In this document: positions 56,219 through 64,000 of the stretch, one piece after another
How positions within the stretch are numbered: the stretch's first letter is position 1
How the letters are laid out: the number at the start of each line of letters is the position of its first letter
From: Candidatus Hydrogenedentes bacterium ADurb.Bin170
GTDB taxonomy: Bacteria; Hydrogenedentota; Hydrogenedentia; Hydrogenedentales; CAITNO01
Direction of reading: 5' to 3'
Assembly (NCBI GenBank): GCA_002070275.1
Contig: MWCY01000009.1
Location: forward strand, 1-64,000
Length of the DNA: 64,000 nt
Notes under the pieces: model-generated
The model's database searches: none
The model's input: only the letters and a program-made list of their open reading frames with translations
What the model was told of the DNA's origin: nothing
Program-made: the position numbers and the translations under genes

Positions 56219-56953
56219 ATGGAAGACCTTTTAGGGTTTTTAATCTTCATTGTTATTGCTGTGATCAGTGTTATCAGCAGGCTGGCGAAAGAAAAGACAA
56301 CTACGCCCGATATAGAAGAGACCCTGCCCAGACCCTTTCCGGTAGATGAACTGCCGGAGGCGACACGTCGCATGATTTACGGGGATGAATCCTGGGATAT
56401 TCCGGTGGCGACACCTAAAGGCGGCGGAAGAACTTTTGTACCGCCTGCAGAGCCCCGACGTCCTGCTGAGGAGCATCGCCGTATGCCTGCAGATGAGCCG
56501 CGAACGGTTCTGCCCTCGGAAACGAGACCGCCTGTTTTTTCGGAGCCCAGACAAGTTCTTGCGGGAGATCCACAGACTGCCAGACGCTCCCTAGCGCCGC
56601 AGGAGGCACCGTTTCGCCCTGCTGCAGGTCGTCCGTCTCCTCAACCTGTAACACTGCAAGAAGTGCTGCGCCCCGCTGCCTCCCCTCTTCCCGCGCGGAA
56701 ACATCAGGAACCTCCGCGGCGTGCACCCCGCCCGGCTGCTGCAAAGTCCAAACCTAAAGCCGCGCCCGCAGTCGTTACTGCAGCGGCACCCAAAAGGCAG
56801 GAGACCATGCGCCCAGCCGCAGCACCCCGTGCCGTTTCTTTTTTATCGGAAGAAGTGCTTCGCACATTTTCATCTCAGGAAGAAATCAGGCGCGCTTTAG
56901 TGCTGCGTGAAATTCTGGGACCGCCCCGGGCTTTTGAAGAAATCATGTTTTAA
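56219..56953 (+). CDS. Membrane-anchored Pro/Ala/Arg-rich protein, unknown function
   Basis: A 244-residue protein: one N-terminal membrane helix (LLGFLIFIVIAVISVISRLA), about 160 residues of low-complexity Pro/Arg/Glu/Ala sequence, and a conserved-looking C-terminal motif (EEIRRALVLREILGPPRAFEE). Similar helix-plus-linker-plus-motif proteins follow flotillin or other genes in PVC-type genomes, where the C-terminal motif recurs; the function is unknown. It comes 33 nt after floA and probably ends the operon. The linker is GC-rich and shows the same codon style as neighbours. Confidence 0.65.
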   Translation: MEDLLGFLIFIVIAVISVISRLAKEKTTTPDIEETLPRPFPVDELPEATRRMIYGDESWDIPVATPKGGGRTFVPPAEPRRPAEEHRRMPADEPRTVLPSETRPPVFSEPRQVLAGDPQTARRSLAPQEAPFRPAAGRPSPQPVTLQEVLRPAASPLPARKHQEPPRRAPRPAAAKSKPKAAPAVVTAAAPKRQETMRPAAAPRAVSFLSEEVLRTFSSQEEIRRALVLREILGPPRAFEEIMF

Positions 56954-56980
56954 CATTCTACAGTCAACCAAGGAGTTCCC

Positions 56981-58993
56981 ATGCCAAAGAAATCTCTCTT
57001 TCAGTATTCCAATTCCTTTTGTCTCTTCGCTTTTTTTATCATGCTTCTTTCCGGTATTGCCTCCGCTGCACAGCCGGTAGACCTGGGCACCCTTCTTGAA
57101 GAAATGGCTGATTTAAGCCGTTTGACCACTCTTGGAAAACAAGCCTATACGACCGGACAGTTTTCCAGTTATGACCGGCGTTCCACCGATCCTTCCATCG
57201 CAACCGAAGAAAATTGGTTTGCCAATACGGACCGCAACCAGCATTTGCGGGTGGAAGAACAGAGCGGGCGTAAGGAATGGGTGCTCATGGATGCGGCAGG
57301 TCCCGGCGCCATCGTCCGGTTCTGGTCTGCAAATCCGACCGAAGGCGGCGTTGTTCGCTTTTATCTGGATCACGCATCCGAGCCGGTCATTGAAATGCCT
57401 TTGGCTTCTCTTCTGGAGGGGAAAACAAAGCCCTTTATCAGTCCTATTTGCGGCGAGCGCGGGAAAGGCTGGAACAGCTATCTGCCGATTCCTTATGAAA
57501 AACACTGCAAAGTTACTATTGACGCAAGCGATATCTACTACATTATCAATTACAGAACTTATGTGAGCGACACAGAGGTTAAAAGTTTTACGCTTGCTGA
57601 TACAGAGAAATACAACAAGGAATTGCGCGCCGTTTCCGAGGCTTTCAAACATCCCGGGAACTTCGAAACTGCTCCAGGCGCAACGGTTAAGGCCTTTGAT
57701 GTAACGGTAGAAGGCGCGGACTCTGAAGACTGTTCTTTTGACGGGCCCTCAGCAATCAGCGGCATCCAATGCAAAGTCACGGCCGATGACCTGGAACAAG
57801 CCCTGCGTGGCTGTCTCCTCAAAATCAGTTTTGACGGGCAGGCACCCTCTGTTGTTGCACCGCTGGGTGATTTTTTCGGAACAGCCCCGGGCATTAACCC
57901 CTATCAGTCCCTTCCCTCTGGCGTATTAGCGGATAACACGCTTTACAGCCGCTGGATTATGCCTTTTAAAGAGAAAGCCGAAGTCGAGTTAATTAATTTT
58001 AACCGATTCCCGGTGACACTGTCTCTCAACTTTTTTATAACTCCGCGCGCCTGGACCGACGACACACTCTATTTCCATGCCAAGTGGAAGGGCGTTCAGG
58101 ATATTCCCACCCGTCCGATGCAGGACTGGAACTTCATGTCGGGCACAGGTGCCGGGCGTTTCTGTGGAGTTCTGCTTCATATAACAAATCCGGTAACTCA
58201 GTGGTGGGGAGAAGGTGATGAAAAGATTTACGTCGACGGAGACACCTTTCCGAGTTTCTTCGGAACAGGCAGTGAAGACTACTTCGGCTATGCCTGGTGT
58301 GACACAGAGGTCTTCACTCACGCCTACCATAACCAGATTCGCTGCGACGGTCCGGCCAATTTCGGGCAGAGTTGTGTGAGCCGTTTTCATATTATGGATG
58401 ATATTCCTTTCAGAAAGGATTTCCGGTTTGATATGGAGATTTGGCACTGGGCAGATGTGCTTATCTCTCAATCCATTACCGCATACTGGTACGCAGCAGC
58501 AGGCGCCACTGATAACTTCCCGGAACCGTCTGCAGATTTGCTGACCGTGCCGGTTTATCCAGTGCCGGAAGCCGTGAAAGGCGCTCTGGAAGGCGAAAAG
58601 ATGCGCGCTATTGAAGTTTCCCGCGGCACCGTGGATGCGCAGAGCGGCAGCTGGCCCTGGAGTTCCTTTCTCCAGTTATGGTGGCGCGGCGGTGAACCGG
58701 GCGATCATCTTAAATTGCGCTTCCCGGTTGCAGAAGCGGGCAACTATGAAGTGTCCGCTGTTTTCACAAAAGCGCCTGATTACGGTATTCATGAATTAGC
58801 CGTGAACGGAAAAGTTATTGCGCCCTCTGTGGATCTGTTCAATGCGGGAGAAGTTATTGTTGCTGAACCCGTTTCCCTTGGACGTGCGGATTTTACCAAA
58901 GGGCTCAATTTTATTGATGTAAAGATTCTTGGAAAACATCCGGATTCCACAGACTATATGTTCGGACTGGACTATATTTTGCTGACACCCTGA
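56981..58993 (+). CDS. Exported DUF2961 (GH172-type) glycoside hydrolase-like protein
   Basis: A 670-residue secreted protein with a signal peptide (about 1-31). The DUF2961 fold spans about 60-480; founding enzymes of GH172 act on difructose or arabinan linkages. Seen are a catalytic-type loop FFGTGSEDYFGYAWCDT with Glu near 430, HAYHNQIRCDGPANFG and the N-terminal WVLMDAAGPGAIVRFWS. A C-terminal carbohydrate-binding-like beta region (about 540-670, AGNYEVSAVFTKAPDYG) follows. All visible family motifs are intact. Its own neighbour on the other strand is a GH38 mannosidase, so a glycan-use function is plausible but the substrate is unknown. Confidence 0.85.
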   Translation: MPKKSLFQYSNSFCLFAFFIMLLSGIASAAQPVDLGTLLEEMADLSRLTTLGKQAYTTGQFSSYDRRSTDPSIATEENWFANTDRNQHLRVEEQSGRKEWVLMDAAGPGAIVRFWSANPTEGGVVRFYLDHASEPVIEMPLASLLEGKTKPFISPICGERGKGWNSYLPIPYEKHCKVTIDASDIYYIINYRTYVSDTEVKSFTLADTEKYNKELRAVSEAFKHPGNFETAPGATVKAFDVTVEGADSEDCSFDGPSAISGIQCKVTADDLEQALRGCLLKISFDGQAPSVVAPLGDFFGTAPGINPYQSLPSGVLADNTLYSRWIMPFKEKAEVELINFNRFPVTLSLNFFITPRAWTDDTLYFHAKWKGVQDIPTRPMQDWNFMSGTGAGRFCGVLLHITNPVTQWWGEGDEKIYVDGDTFPSFFGTGSEDYFGYAWCDTEVFTHAYHNQIRCDGPANFGQSCVSRFHIMDDIPFRKDFRFDMEIWHWADVLISQSITAYWYAAAGATDNFPEPSADLLTVPVYPVPEAVKGALEGEKMRAIEVSRGTVDAQSGSWPWSSFLQLWWRGGEPGDHLKLRFPVAEAGNYEVSAVFTKAPDYGIHELAVNGKVIAPSVDLFNAGEVIVAEPVSLGRADFTKGLNFIDVKILGKHPDSTDYMFGLDYILLTP

Positions 58994-59013
58994 TTTGCGT
59001 TCTTGCCATAAAG

Positions 59014-59066
59014 AAAAAAGCCGCTGCTCGATTTCCTTTTGGAACTGGAACAGCGGCTAACTTTTT
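59014..59066. terminator. Bidirectional terminator between GH172 and microprotein genes
   Basis: AGCCGCTG (59019-59026) pairs with CAGCGGCT (59051-59058), with an inner TTCC/GGAA stem in the loop. On the minus strand T6 follows directly; on the plus strand AAC then T5. It serves both converging transcripts. Confidence 0.85.
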
Positions 59067-59084
59067 AATGCTAATCAGCAGAAC

Positions 59085-59207
59085 TCAGGCAATCGGCGCT
59101 CCGAAAAAGAGGTCGGACAAAAAGGCAAAAAGCCCGTTCAAAAAGGTGTCAAGCAGGAAAGTCACTGCTGTGTTAACCAGACTTCCAATAAGTGCTGTAA
59201 AATCCAT
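59085..59207 (-). CDS. 40-residue hydrophobic/amphipathic microprotein A
   Basis: A 40-residue frame starting MDFTALIGSLVNTAVTF and ending in FGAPIA, with AAAAGGA 6 nt before the ATG. It is almost entirely hydrophobic, with Asp and Asn spaced along helices (LLDTFLNGLFAFLSDLFF), suggesting an amphipathic or membrane-inserted helix. It is second in a tandem pair with microprotein B and followed by a terminator. No family is recognised. Possible roles include a membrane-active peptide, a toxin-like protein or a small subunit of an envelope complex; none can be favoured. Confidence 0.6.
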   Translation of the reverse strand: MDFTALIGSLVNTAVTFLLDTFLNGLFAFLSDLFFGAPIA

Positions 59208-59262
59208 GGTTTTTCCTTTTCTAAATGCTTAAAAAGCGGTTGTATTTTTCTTTTACAGAAAA

Positions 59263-59379
59263 CTATTCCTGATCGTCTTCTTCGGGGGTAATCCATCCCA
59301 TAACGAGATTACTAAGCCAGTCGGCAAAAAAAGCGAAAGCTGTGGAAAAGAGTTTGCGGAAGAGTTCGAGTAAAATCAT
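59263..59379 (-). CDS. 38-residue amphipathic microprotein B
   Basis: A 38-residue frame starting MILLELFRKLFSTAFAFFAD and ending in an acidic tail, PEEDDQE. AAAGGAG lies 7 nt before the ATG, the best site in the area. Like microprotein A it has the pattern of a helix with regularly placed polar residues (FRKLF, FFADWLSNLV). The pair shares size, spacing and the F-x-F-x-D/ADWL-like motif, suggesting an old duplication. It lies 144 nt downstream of the mannosidase stop on the same strand; a separate promoter was not identified. Confidence 0.6.
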   Translation of the reverse strand: MILLELFRKLFSTAFAFFADWLSNLVMGWITPEEDDQE

Positions 59380-59523
59380 CTGATTTCTCCTTTGTTGTTT
59401 CTTGTTTTTCGATGCTCCATGCATCTGAATAAGATACAATTGCCTTTACAGACTGTTACAGCATTTGATAAAGAATTATTGGCAATATCCGCCATCACAC
59501 TGCGCAATGTGCTATTAACCATA

Positions 59524-62184
59524 TCACGTTTCATGCTTCCATGTAAAGCAAATGGTTTTTAATGAAAATGCAGGGATCGTTATTTGAATCGTACTGCCTG
59601 AGACAGGAATATCTGTTTCCTTCTCTTCATTCAAATTGCACAGCCAGGCACCAGACAATTCTCCGGTTGTTGCAAAGCCGTCTGACACGGTTTTTTCAGT
59701 GGGGTTCCAGAAGCGCACGATGCCGCCCTTGCCGTCTGCTGATCTCTTCAGAGCAGTCATAACCGCTTTTTGCGTCAGCTGATACAAGTGACTCTTCGTC
59801 GGAATCGCTTCACGGGATTCGTGATGTTTCGGTATCGCCTGCATTTCCGAGACATGTCTGATCAGCTGTCGGGGGTCAGCCTTTTCTGTAAGAGGTACAA
59901 GGGCGTATTCAAGTTCAATTGTTCCTGAAAGCTGCCCGTCTGTTTCCCCCTGTGTTCCGACCGTTTTGGCAAAGCCTCTGAAAAGGGTCAATGCCAATTC
60001 AGTGCGCGGTGTATCCAATGCAGCGTACTCATGCAGCCCTGCAGGACACAGCACGGCAAGCCCTCGGTCTTTGTCCTGAACACCGAAAAAAGTGGAGAAC
60101 GCTTTTTCTTCATTAACCCGCTCCTGCCAAAGGGCAGACTCTTCGGGGATTTCAATCTCTCTTTCAACCACGGCAAAAGGGGTTTCCGCAAAGGTAACAG
60201 ATGCATCGCAATCAGTCGGGAAGAGAACACGCAATCGGTGATCCTGTGCCGAATTACGAATAATTGTCCTGATTTTTACAAAGGGAGAATGTTTTTCGAG
60301 AGTGATCCGATCGATGATTTGCAGGTCTACCCTCTCTTCTGAACGGAATCCCGTTCCTTTCTCAATTTTCGATGGCACAGACAAAAGCCGCTCGACCCGG
60401 AAGGTGCAGCGCAGCGGCCCATTTTCTTCTATGGATGTCATCACCGCCGATCCATAAGAACGTACAACGAGGTCATTGACCGGAATTCCCCGTGTCCAGC
60501 CGTCACCGCAATCCCCCGCATCTTCATACTGCAGAAGCCCGCTGTACTGCTGCCCGTCCGGTGTTTCCAGAGAAAGGGCTCCCTGATTATCAAGACTTAT
60601 TTCAATCACTCCATTGGAAGCGGAAAGCGGCCCGGTCAACAGACTTCCAAATGTTCTGGTGGCATCGTTAGTACCTTCAATGAAAAATGAGGTGCTGCCG
60701 CAGGGCGGAAGTTCCAGTTCAACAGCCACATGGTACACATCGCCCGGCGCAGCCATTTCTCTGCCCCGCTCATTCAGCCGAGGCACTTCCAGATTGCGCT
60801 CAATCCGTTTATGCTGATAAGTGAGACGCTGCCCGTCGGAACGCACCAGATGAAACTTATTGTACCGCTCTCCCGTAGCAAGCCCGTCATGATAAATGTG
60901 TCCTGTTGTCTGTCCGTAATCTGAAGGAAAATAAAGGGCGAGATCATATACACCCTTGCGCGCATAAGGCAAGGGATTATGCACAGTAATGTGCTGCCAT
61001 TTCCCTTCATCAGCAGCCGCTTCGCCCAAAGCTGCCACAGCACGGCGAACAAGCCCTTCAGCAATTAATTCCGACTGATCATAGCGGTAGTGCATGTCCC
61101 TGTGCACCTGTTCAATACTGCAGCCGCAAATCGAATCATGGGGATGGTTTTTCATCAGGTATTCCCAGGACTTTTCCAGATAGGTCTCAGGGAAATGGAT
61201 CCCGTTCATGGCCGCCATAAGCAGCACAGGCTCACACCATTTTTCAAGCAATGCGGAGCACTGGTCGTTGCGCTTTTTAATATCTACCCGGGAAGAGAGG
61301 GTATGCACAATGAGATAATGTCCGTACCGGTCAGAATCGCGTACCGGCTCCCGCAATTCTCCCTTACGCACGGGATAGCTCTGCTTATGCTTGATCAGCT
61401 CATCGCCGAAGTCCTCGAGGCTAGACCAGACAAACTCAATATGGGGATACAGCCTGCGGAGCTCCTTGAAAATCTGCACCATTTCCGGATCAGGATCCTG
61501 ATGGTCAATGGCATCCAGCATGAGCACCAGCGGCACGGAATTTCTTGCTTTTTCACTTTCCAAGTATTTTTCAAAATGCTTCCTGAAACTTTCTTCTGTA
61601 AATCCGTCGGCACGAACCGGTCTTCTCACCTGAAAATCAAAGGGCCCGTAACTTCCCACATCGGATAGTTTACAGTACGCCATTGCGGTTCCGTCGGGAG
61701 CCTCCCAGAGAAATTGTGCCGGATAGTTTTCATCCTGGGCACCGCGCCACACGATACCGGCTTTAAAACCGAATCCGCCCATGATCATGGGAAGTGCGGC
61801 GATATGACCGAACTGATCGGGTGTATAGGCATAGTCCAGAGGCTTTACCCCGAGCCGTGCACAATCCCGAAAACCGCGCATCAGATTTCTTATAAGGCTT
61901 TCCCCGGAAAGCAGCCACTCATCAGGGAGGTTATACCAGGGTCCGATAAGAATCCGGCGCTCCTTCACCAGCTTCAGAAATCGCTCTCTTGATTCCGGGC
62001 GTATTTGGAGGTAATCATCAACGACGATGGTTTGCCCGTCCAGATGAAAAGCCCGAAAGGTTTCTTCATTTTCCAGTAAATCCATTGCTTTATCAACGCA
62101 CTCAACCAGCCACATCCGGAACTCCTGAAATGTTTTGTACCACTCCCGGTCCCAATGCGTTCCGACACAATAGAAAGCCTTCAT
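59524..62184 (-). CDS. GH38 alpha-mannosidase
   Basis: An 886-residue retaining alpha-mannosidase without a signal peptide, so cytoplasmic. The N-terminal zinc site shows GTHWDREWY (His10, Asp12), the nucleophile region TPDQFGHIAALP has Asp123, and the later zinc residues lie in KNHPHDSICGCSIEQVHRDM. The helical middle domain and C-terminal beta domains are present and the length is normal. I choose the ATG at 62184, with GGAG upstream; an earlier start would run into rsmA. Such enzymes process imported mannosides or mannosylglycerate-type sugars. Confidence 0.93.
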   Translation of the reverse strand: MKAFYCVGTHWDREWYKTFQEFRMWLVECVDKAMDLLENEETFRAFHLDGQTIVVDDYLQIRPESRERFLKLVKERRILIGPWYNLPDEWLLSGESLIRNLMRGFRDCARLGVKPLDYAYTPDQFGHIAALPMIMGGFGFKAGIVWRGAQDENYPAQFLWEAPDGTAMAYCKLSDVGSYGPFDFQVRRPVRADGFTEESFRKHFEKYLESEKARNSVPLVLMLDAIDHQDPDPEMVQIFKELRRLYPHIEFVWSSLEDFGDELIKHKQSYPVRKGELREPVRDSDRYGHYLIVHTLSSRVDIKKRNDQCSALLEKWCEPVLLMAAMNGIHFPETYLEKSWEYLMKNHPHDSICGCSIEQVHRDMHYRYDQSELIAEGLVRRAVAALGEAAADEGKWQHITVHNPLPYARKGVYDLALYFPSDYGQTTGHIYHDGLATGERYNKFHLVRSDGQRLTYQHKRIERNLEVPRLNERGREMAAPGDVYHVAVELELPPCGSTSFFIEGTNDATRTFGSLLTGPLSASNGVIEISLDNQGALSLETPDGQQYSGLLQYEDAGDCGDGWTRGIPVNDLVVRSYGSAVMTSIEENGPLRCTFRVERLLSVPSKIEKGTGFRSEERVDLQIIDRITLEKHSPFVKIRTIIRNSAQDHRLRVLFPTDCDASVTFAETPFAVVEREIEIPEESALWQERVNEEKAFSTFFGVQDKDRGLAVLCPAGLHEYAALDTPRTELALTLFRGFAKTVGTQGETDGQLSGTIELEYALVPLTEKADPRQLIRHVSEMQAIPKHHESREAIPTKSHLYQLTQKAVMTALKRSADGKGGIVRFWNPTEKTVSDGFATTGELSGAWLCNLNEEKETDIPVSGSTIQITIPAFSLKTICFTWKHET

Positions 62185-62209
62185 TTTCTTTTCTCCAGAA
62201 GATATGTGC

Positions 62210-63097
62210 TTACGATGCATTTTTAATGTTTCGGATAATTCCGGTCAGACGACCGAAATCAGTCCAATCCAGGGTCTGTGCCCGCCGGCTGTCCGCGATA
62301 TTTGCTTCTGCCAGTGCAACCATTACCTGATCTCTCGACAAACCGAGATTACCGCCAGTCAGGGTGTTGCGCAAGGTTTTCCGTCGCTGACGGAAAGCAG
62401 CGCGAACCACTTTCATAATTTCTGCTATCTCCAGCCCGGGAACCGGTGATTCCTTGTGACAGCGGAAGCGAACAATACAGCTGTCCACCTTCGGTTTGGG
62501 CAGAAAACAGGAGGCAGGAACCCGGTGCACAATGTCGGTATGGGCATAGAGTCTGGCGGCAACAGAAAGGACCCCGTATTCTTCGGAATTCACGGCGGCA
62601 GTCAGCCTATGTCCAACTTCCAGCTGCGTCATCACCACGAGCCGCTCAAAATAAAGGGGACTCTCAAGAAAATGAAACAGAACCGGTGTTGTCACATAAT
62701 AAGGCAGATTGGAAACCATTTTCAGAGTACCGGCGCCGGGAAGAAATTCTGCCACCAATTTGTCCAGTTCATGGTTAAGAATATCCCCGCGAAACAGCTG
62801 CACTTTGGGGTTATCGCCAAACTGTTCTTCCAGACAGGGCATAAAGGTAGGATCTATCTCAACACAGAGAAGCCGTCCTGCCTGCCGGACAAGTTTTTTT
62901 GTAAGTGCACCAAGCCCGGAGCCCACTTCTATCACAGTGTCTTCGGGAGTTAATCCGGCAGCACCCACCATGATGGTATTAATGTTATCGTCAAGCAGAA
63001 GGTTTTGACCGAGCTGTTTTTTGAATCGGATATTGTGTCGTTTACACAGTTCTTTCAGCCGCGGGTATTCAGGGGACTCTCCGTGTTCGGTGGTCAT
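62210..63097 (-). CDS. rsmA: 16S rRNA dimethyladenosine transferase
   Basis: A 295-residue KsgA/RsmA enzyme that dimethylates A1518 and A1519 of 16S rRNA late in 30S assembly. Seen are KKQLGQNLLLDDN, the SAM-binding VIEVGSGLGALTKKL, VEIDPTFMPCLEE, the catalytic NLPYYVTTP motif and the C-terminal helical domain with AFRQRRKTLRNTL. The gene is complete and lies between a lipoprotein gene and the mannosidase on the same strand. Confidence 0.95.
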   Translation of the reverse strand: MTTEHGESPEYPRLKELCKRHNIRFKKQLGQNLLLDDNINTIMVGAAGLTPEDTVIEVGSGLGALTKKLVRQAGRLLCVEIDPTFMPCLEEQFGDNPKVQLFRGDILNHELDKLVAEFLPGAGTLKMVSNLPYYVTTPVLFHFLESPLYFERLVVMTQLEVGHRLTAAVNSEEYGVLSVAARLYAHTDIVHRVPASCFLPKPKVDSCIVRFRCHKESPVPGLEIAEIMKVVRAAFRQRRKTLRNTLTGGNLGLSRDQVMVALAEANIADSRRAQTLDWTDFGRLTGIIRNIKNAS

Positions 63098-63116
63098 GGC
63101 TTCTTTCTCTTACGGC

Positions 63117-63722
63117 TTAAAAGGGAGTGATCATAACGCTGAACACGGTTTGCGGTGACGCGTCAAAAGTAAGGGCAAAAGGATGTTCTTCAGGCTGTCC
63201 GGATTTTTCAGCATCAGGAGAAGGCATTGGTACAGCAAAAAGGATAAGCCCTTCCTGGGATGTCTGCACCACCTCAAGCCCTTGTCCTTCACGTGGCTGT
63301 AAAATGCCCATAGGCTGATAAACGGGGGCTCCGGGCTTAAAACTGGGATAGACCGATGTGAATTTACCGGACAAGTACCATTTTCCTTCCGGCTGCAGTA
63401 CCAGGGCCCCATCAATAGCAATTCCTTTTACCGGGAAAGTCCCTTCCAACTTGTATGTATTTTCTACACTCTGGGGGACAAGTTTTATTAAAGGCATAGA
63501 AATAGCGCCCGTTGCATTTCCCTGCACCTGGAGAGGCACATTCAGGGTGGATATCCCTTCTGCTGTCTGGTGTTGCTTTGTCTCCGACGCGGCAGCAGCC
63601 TCTTTTTTTGCTGGCGCAGGTTTGTCAACGGGAACCGGAGCCGGAGAAGAGGGAATGCAGCCTGAAGCAAGTACAAAAAAGCACAACGCCAAAAGGAATA
63701 CGCCTGTAAAAATGGCTTTCAT
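63117..63722 (-). CDS. Lipoprotein, unknown function
   Basis: A 201-residue protein with signal and lipobox (FVLASGC, Cys at about 23), a Pro/Ala/Lys/Glu-rich linker (about 24-55) and a beta-rich domain (about 60-201). The domain contains VENTYKLEGTFPVKGIAID and LQPEGKWYLSGKF. The ATG at 63722 puts the lipobox at the usual place. It lies between the YggT gene and rsmA, 19 nt before rsmA, so all three may be one transcript. Not matched to a named family. Confidence 0.7.
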   Translation of the reverse strand: MKAIFTGVFLLALCFFVLASGCIPSSPAPVPVDKPAPAKKEAAAASETKQHQTAEGISTLNVPLQVQGNATGAISMPLIKLVPQSVENTYKLEGTFPVKGIAIDGALVLQPEGKWYLSGKFTSVYPSFKPGAPVYQPMGILQPREGQGLEVVQTSQEGLILFAVPMPSPDAEKSGQPEEHPFALTFDASPQTVFSVMITPF

Positions 63723-63736
63723 ACATTTTTCCCTTG

Positions 63737-64000
63737 TTACATGGACATGACAAAACTGCGGATCACCCACAAAACCAAAATTCCCGCAACAGGCGACCAA
63801 TCAGTAAAACCCATGGAAGGCAGTGTGTTGCGGATCAGTTTCAAGTAAGGATCGATGATAGGATTGAGCCAGACATAGGGTCTGGCATAGATGTTCAGAG
63901 ATAGAAATGGGGCAAGCCAGCGAAGAAGAAGCGCCATCATATACAGGGTAATCGCACTGTACAAAGCAGCGCCGAAGGCCGTTGGTGGAAGTATTGCAGT
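63737..64000 (-). CDS. YggT family membrane protein, 5' end outside the window
   Basis: At least 87 residues, open to the window edge. It shows the YggT pattern: a first helix (LYSAITLYMMALLLRWLAPF), the conserved NPIIDPYLKLIRNTLPSMG segment and a second helix (WSPVAGILVLWVIRSF). Relatives (YlmG/YggT) take part in osmotic tolerance and, in plastids and some bacteria, chromosome or membrane distribution. A TTG at 63964 could be a start but the frame continues upstream without a stop, so the true start is probably beyond position 64000. Confidence 0.8.
   Translation of the reverse strand, partial: TAILPPTAFGAALYSAITLYMMALLLRWLAPFLSLNIYARPYVWLNPIIDPYLKLIRNTLPSMGFTDWSPVAGILVLWVIRSFVMSM

Overview
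The window looks like chromosomal core genome from a Gram-negative-type (diderm) bacterium. Support for two membranes comes from a TolC-family outer-membrane channel, several lipobox proteins and a FecR-type surface protein. The encoded physiology fits an anaerobic or microaerobic lifestyle: a B12-dependent class II ribonucleotide reductase, flavin-dependent ThyX, menaquinone genes (menA, menG/ubiE) and an F-type ATP synthase. Secreted GH172 (DUF2961) and cytosolic GH38 glycosidases, DUF6600, DUF164 and NfeD/flotillin genes recall PVC-superphylum or Hydrogenedentes-like lineages. That placement is an inference from gene content; the sequence alone does not name the organism. I see no insertion sequence, prophage, CRISPR array or rRNA.

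Layout. 0-4.5 kb (minus): aqpZ, then a thyX-nrdJ dNTP operon with a clear sigma70 promoter, a palindromic operator at +1 and a terminator-like hairpin in the leader. 4.7-7.8 kb (minus): menA, ilvE, a small membrane protein and a class II aldolase. 7.9-12 kb (plus): an AmaP-like protein, hisF, a Trp-codon leader peptide, trpE and a trpG that lacks the usual catalytic cysteine. 12.2-17.2 kb (plus): a FecR/DUF6600 surface protein with long Ala-Pro repeats, a lipoprotein and a membrane acyltransferase-like protein. 17.2-19.6 kb (minus): folC, a DUF164 zinc-ribbon gene and upstream of it a structured RNA with its own promoter and terminator. 19.7-28.4 kb (plus): a Tat-exported phosphoesterase, then the complete ATP synthase operon. 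28.5-35.7 kb: priA, initiator tRNA, dacA, a hybrid histidine kinase and rnhA. 35.8-39.2 kb (plus): an NrdR-box-like promoter driving a radical-SAM-like protein without the cluster motif, then trxA and asd. 39.2-42.8 kb (minus): HU-tsaB-rimI-ubiE and a sugar amidotransferase. 43.2-52.5 kb (plus): ndk, a 29-residue basic protein, DUF1844, TolC, FG-GAP, PlsC-like, murJ, MFS, rplM-rpsI. 52.6-59 kb (plus): an NfeD/FloA membrane-domain operon and a GH172 protein. 59-64 kb (minus): two tandem amphipathic microproteins, a GH38 alpha-mannosidase, rsmA, a lipoprotein and a YggT gene cut by the window edge.

The best candidates for something new are: (1) a putative NrdR-type regulon joining thyX-nrdJ to a degenerate B12/radical-SAM-like protein next to thioredoxin; (2) a Trp leader peptide controlling an anthranilate synthase whose glutaminase has Ser in place of the nucleophilic Cys; (3) an unassigned structured RNA ahead of the zinc-ribbon gene; (4) the twin microproteins at 59.1-59.4 kb.
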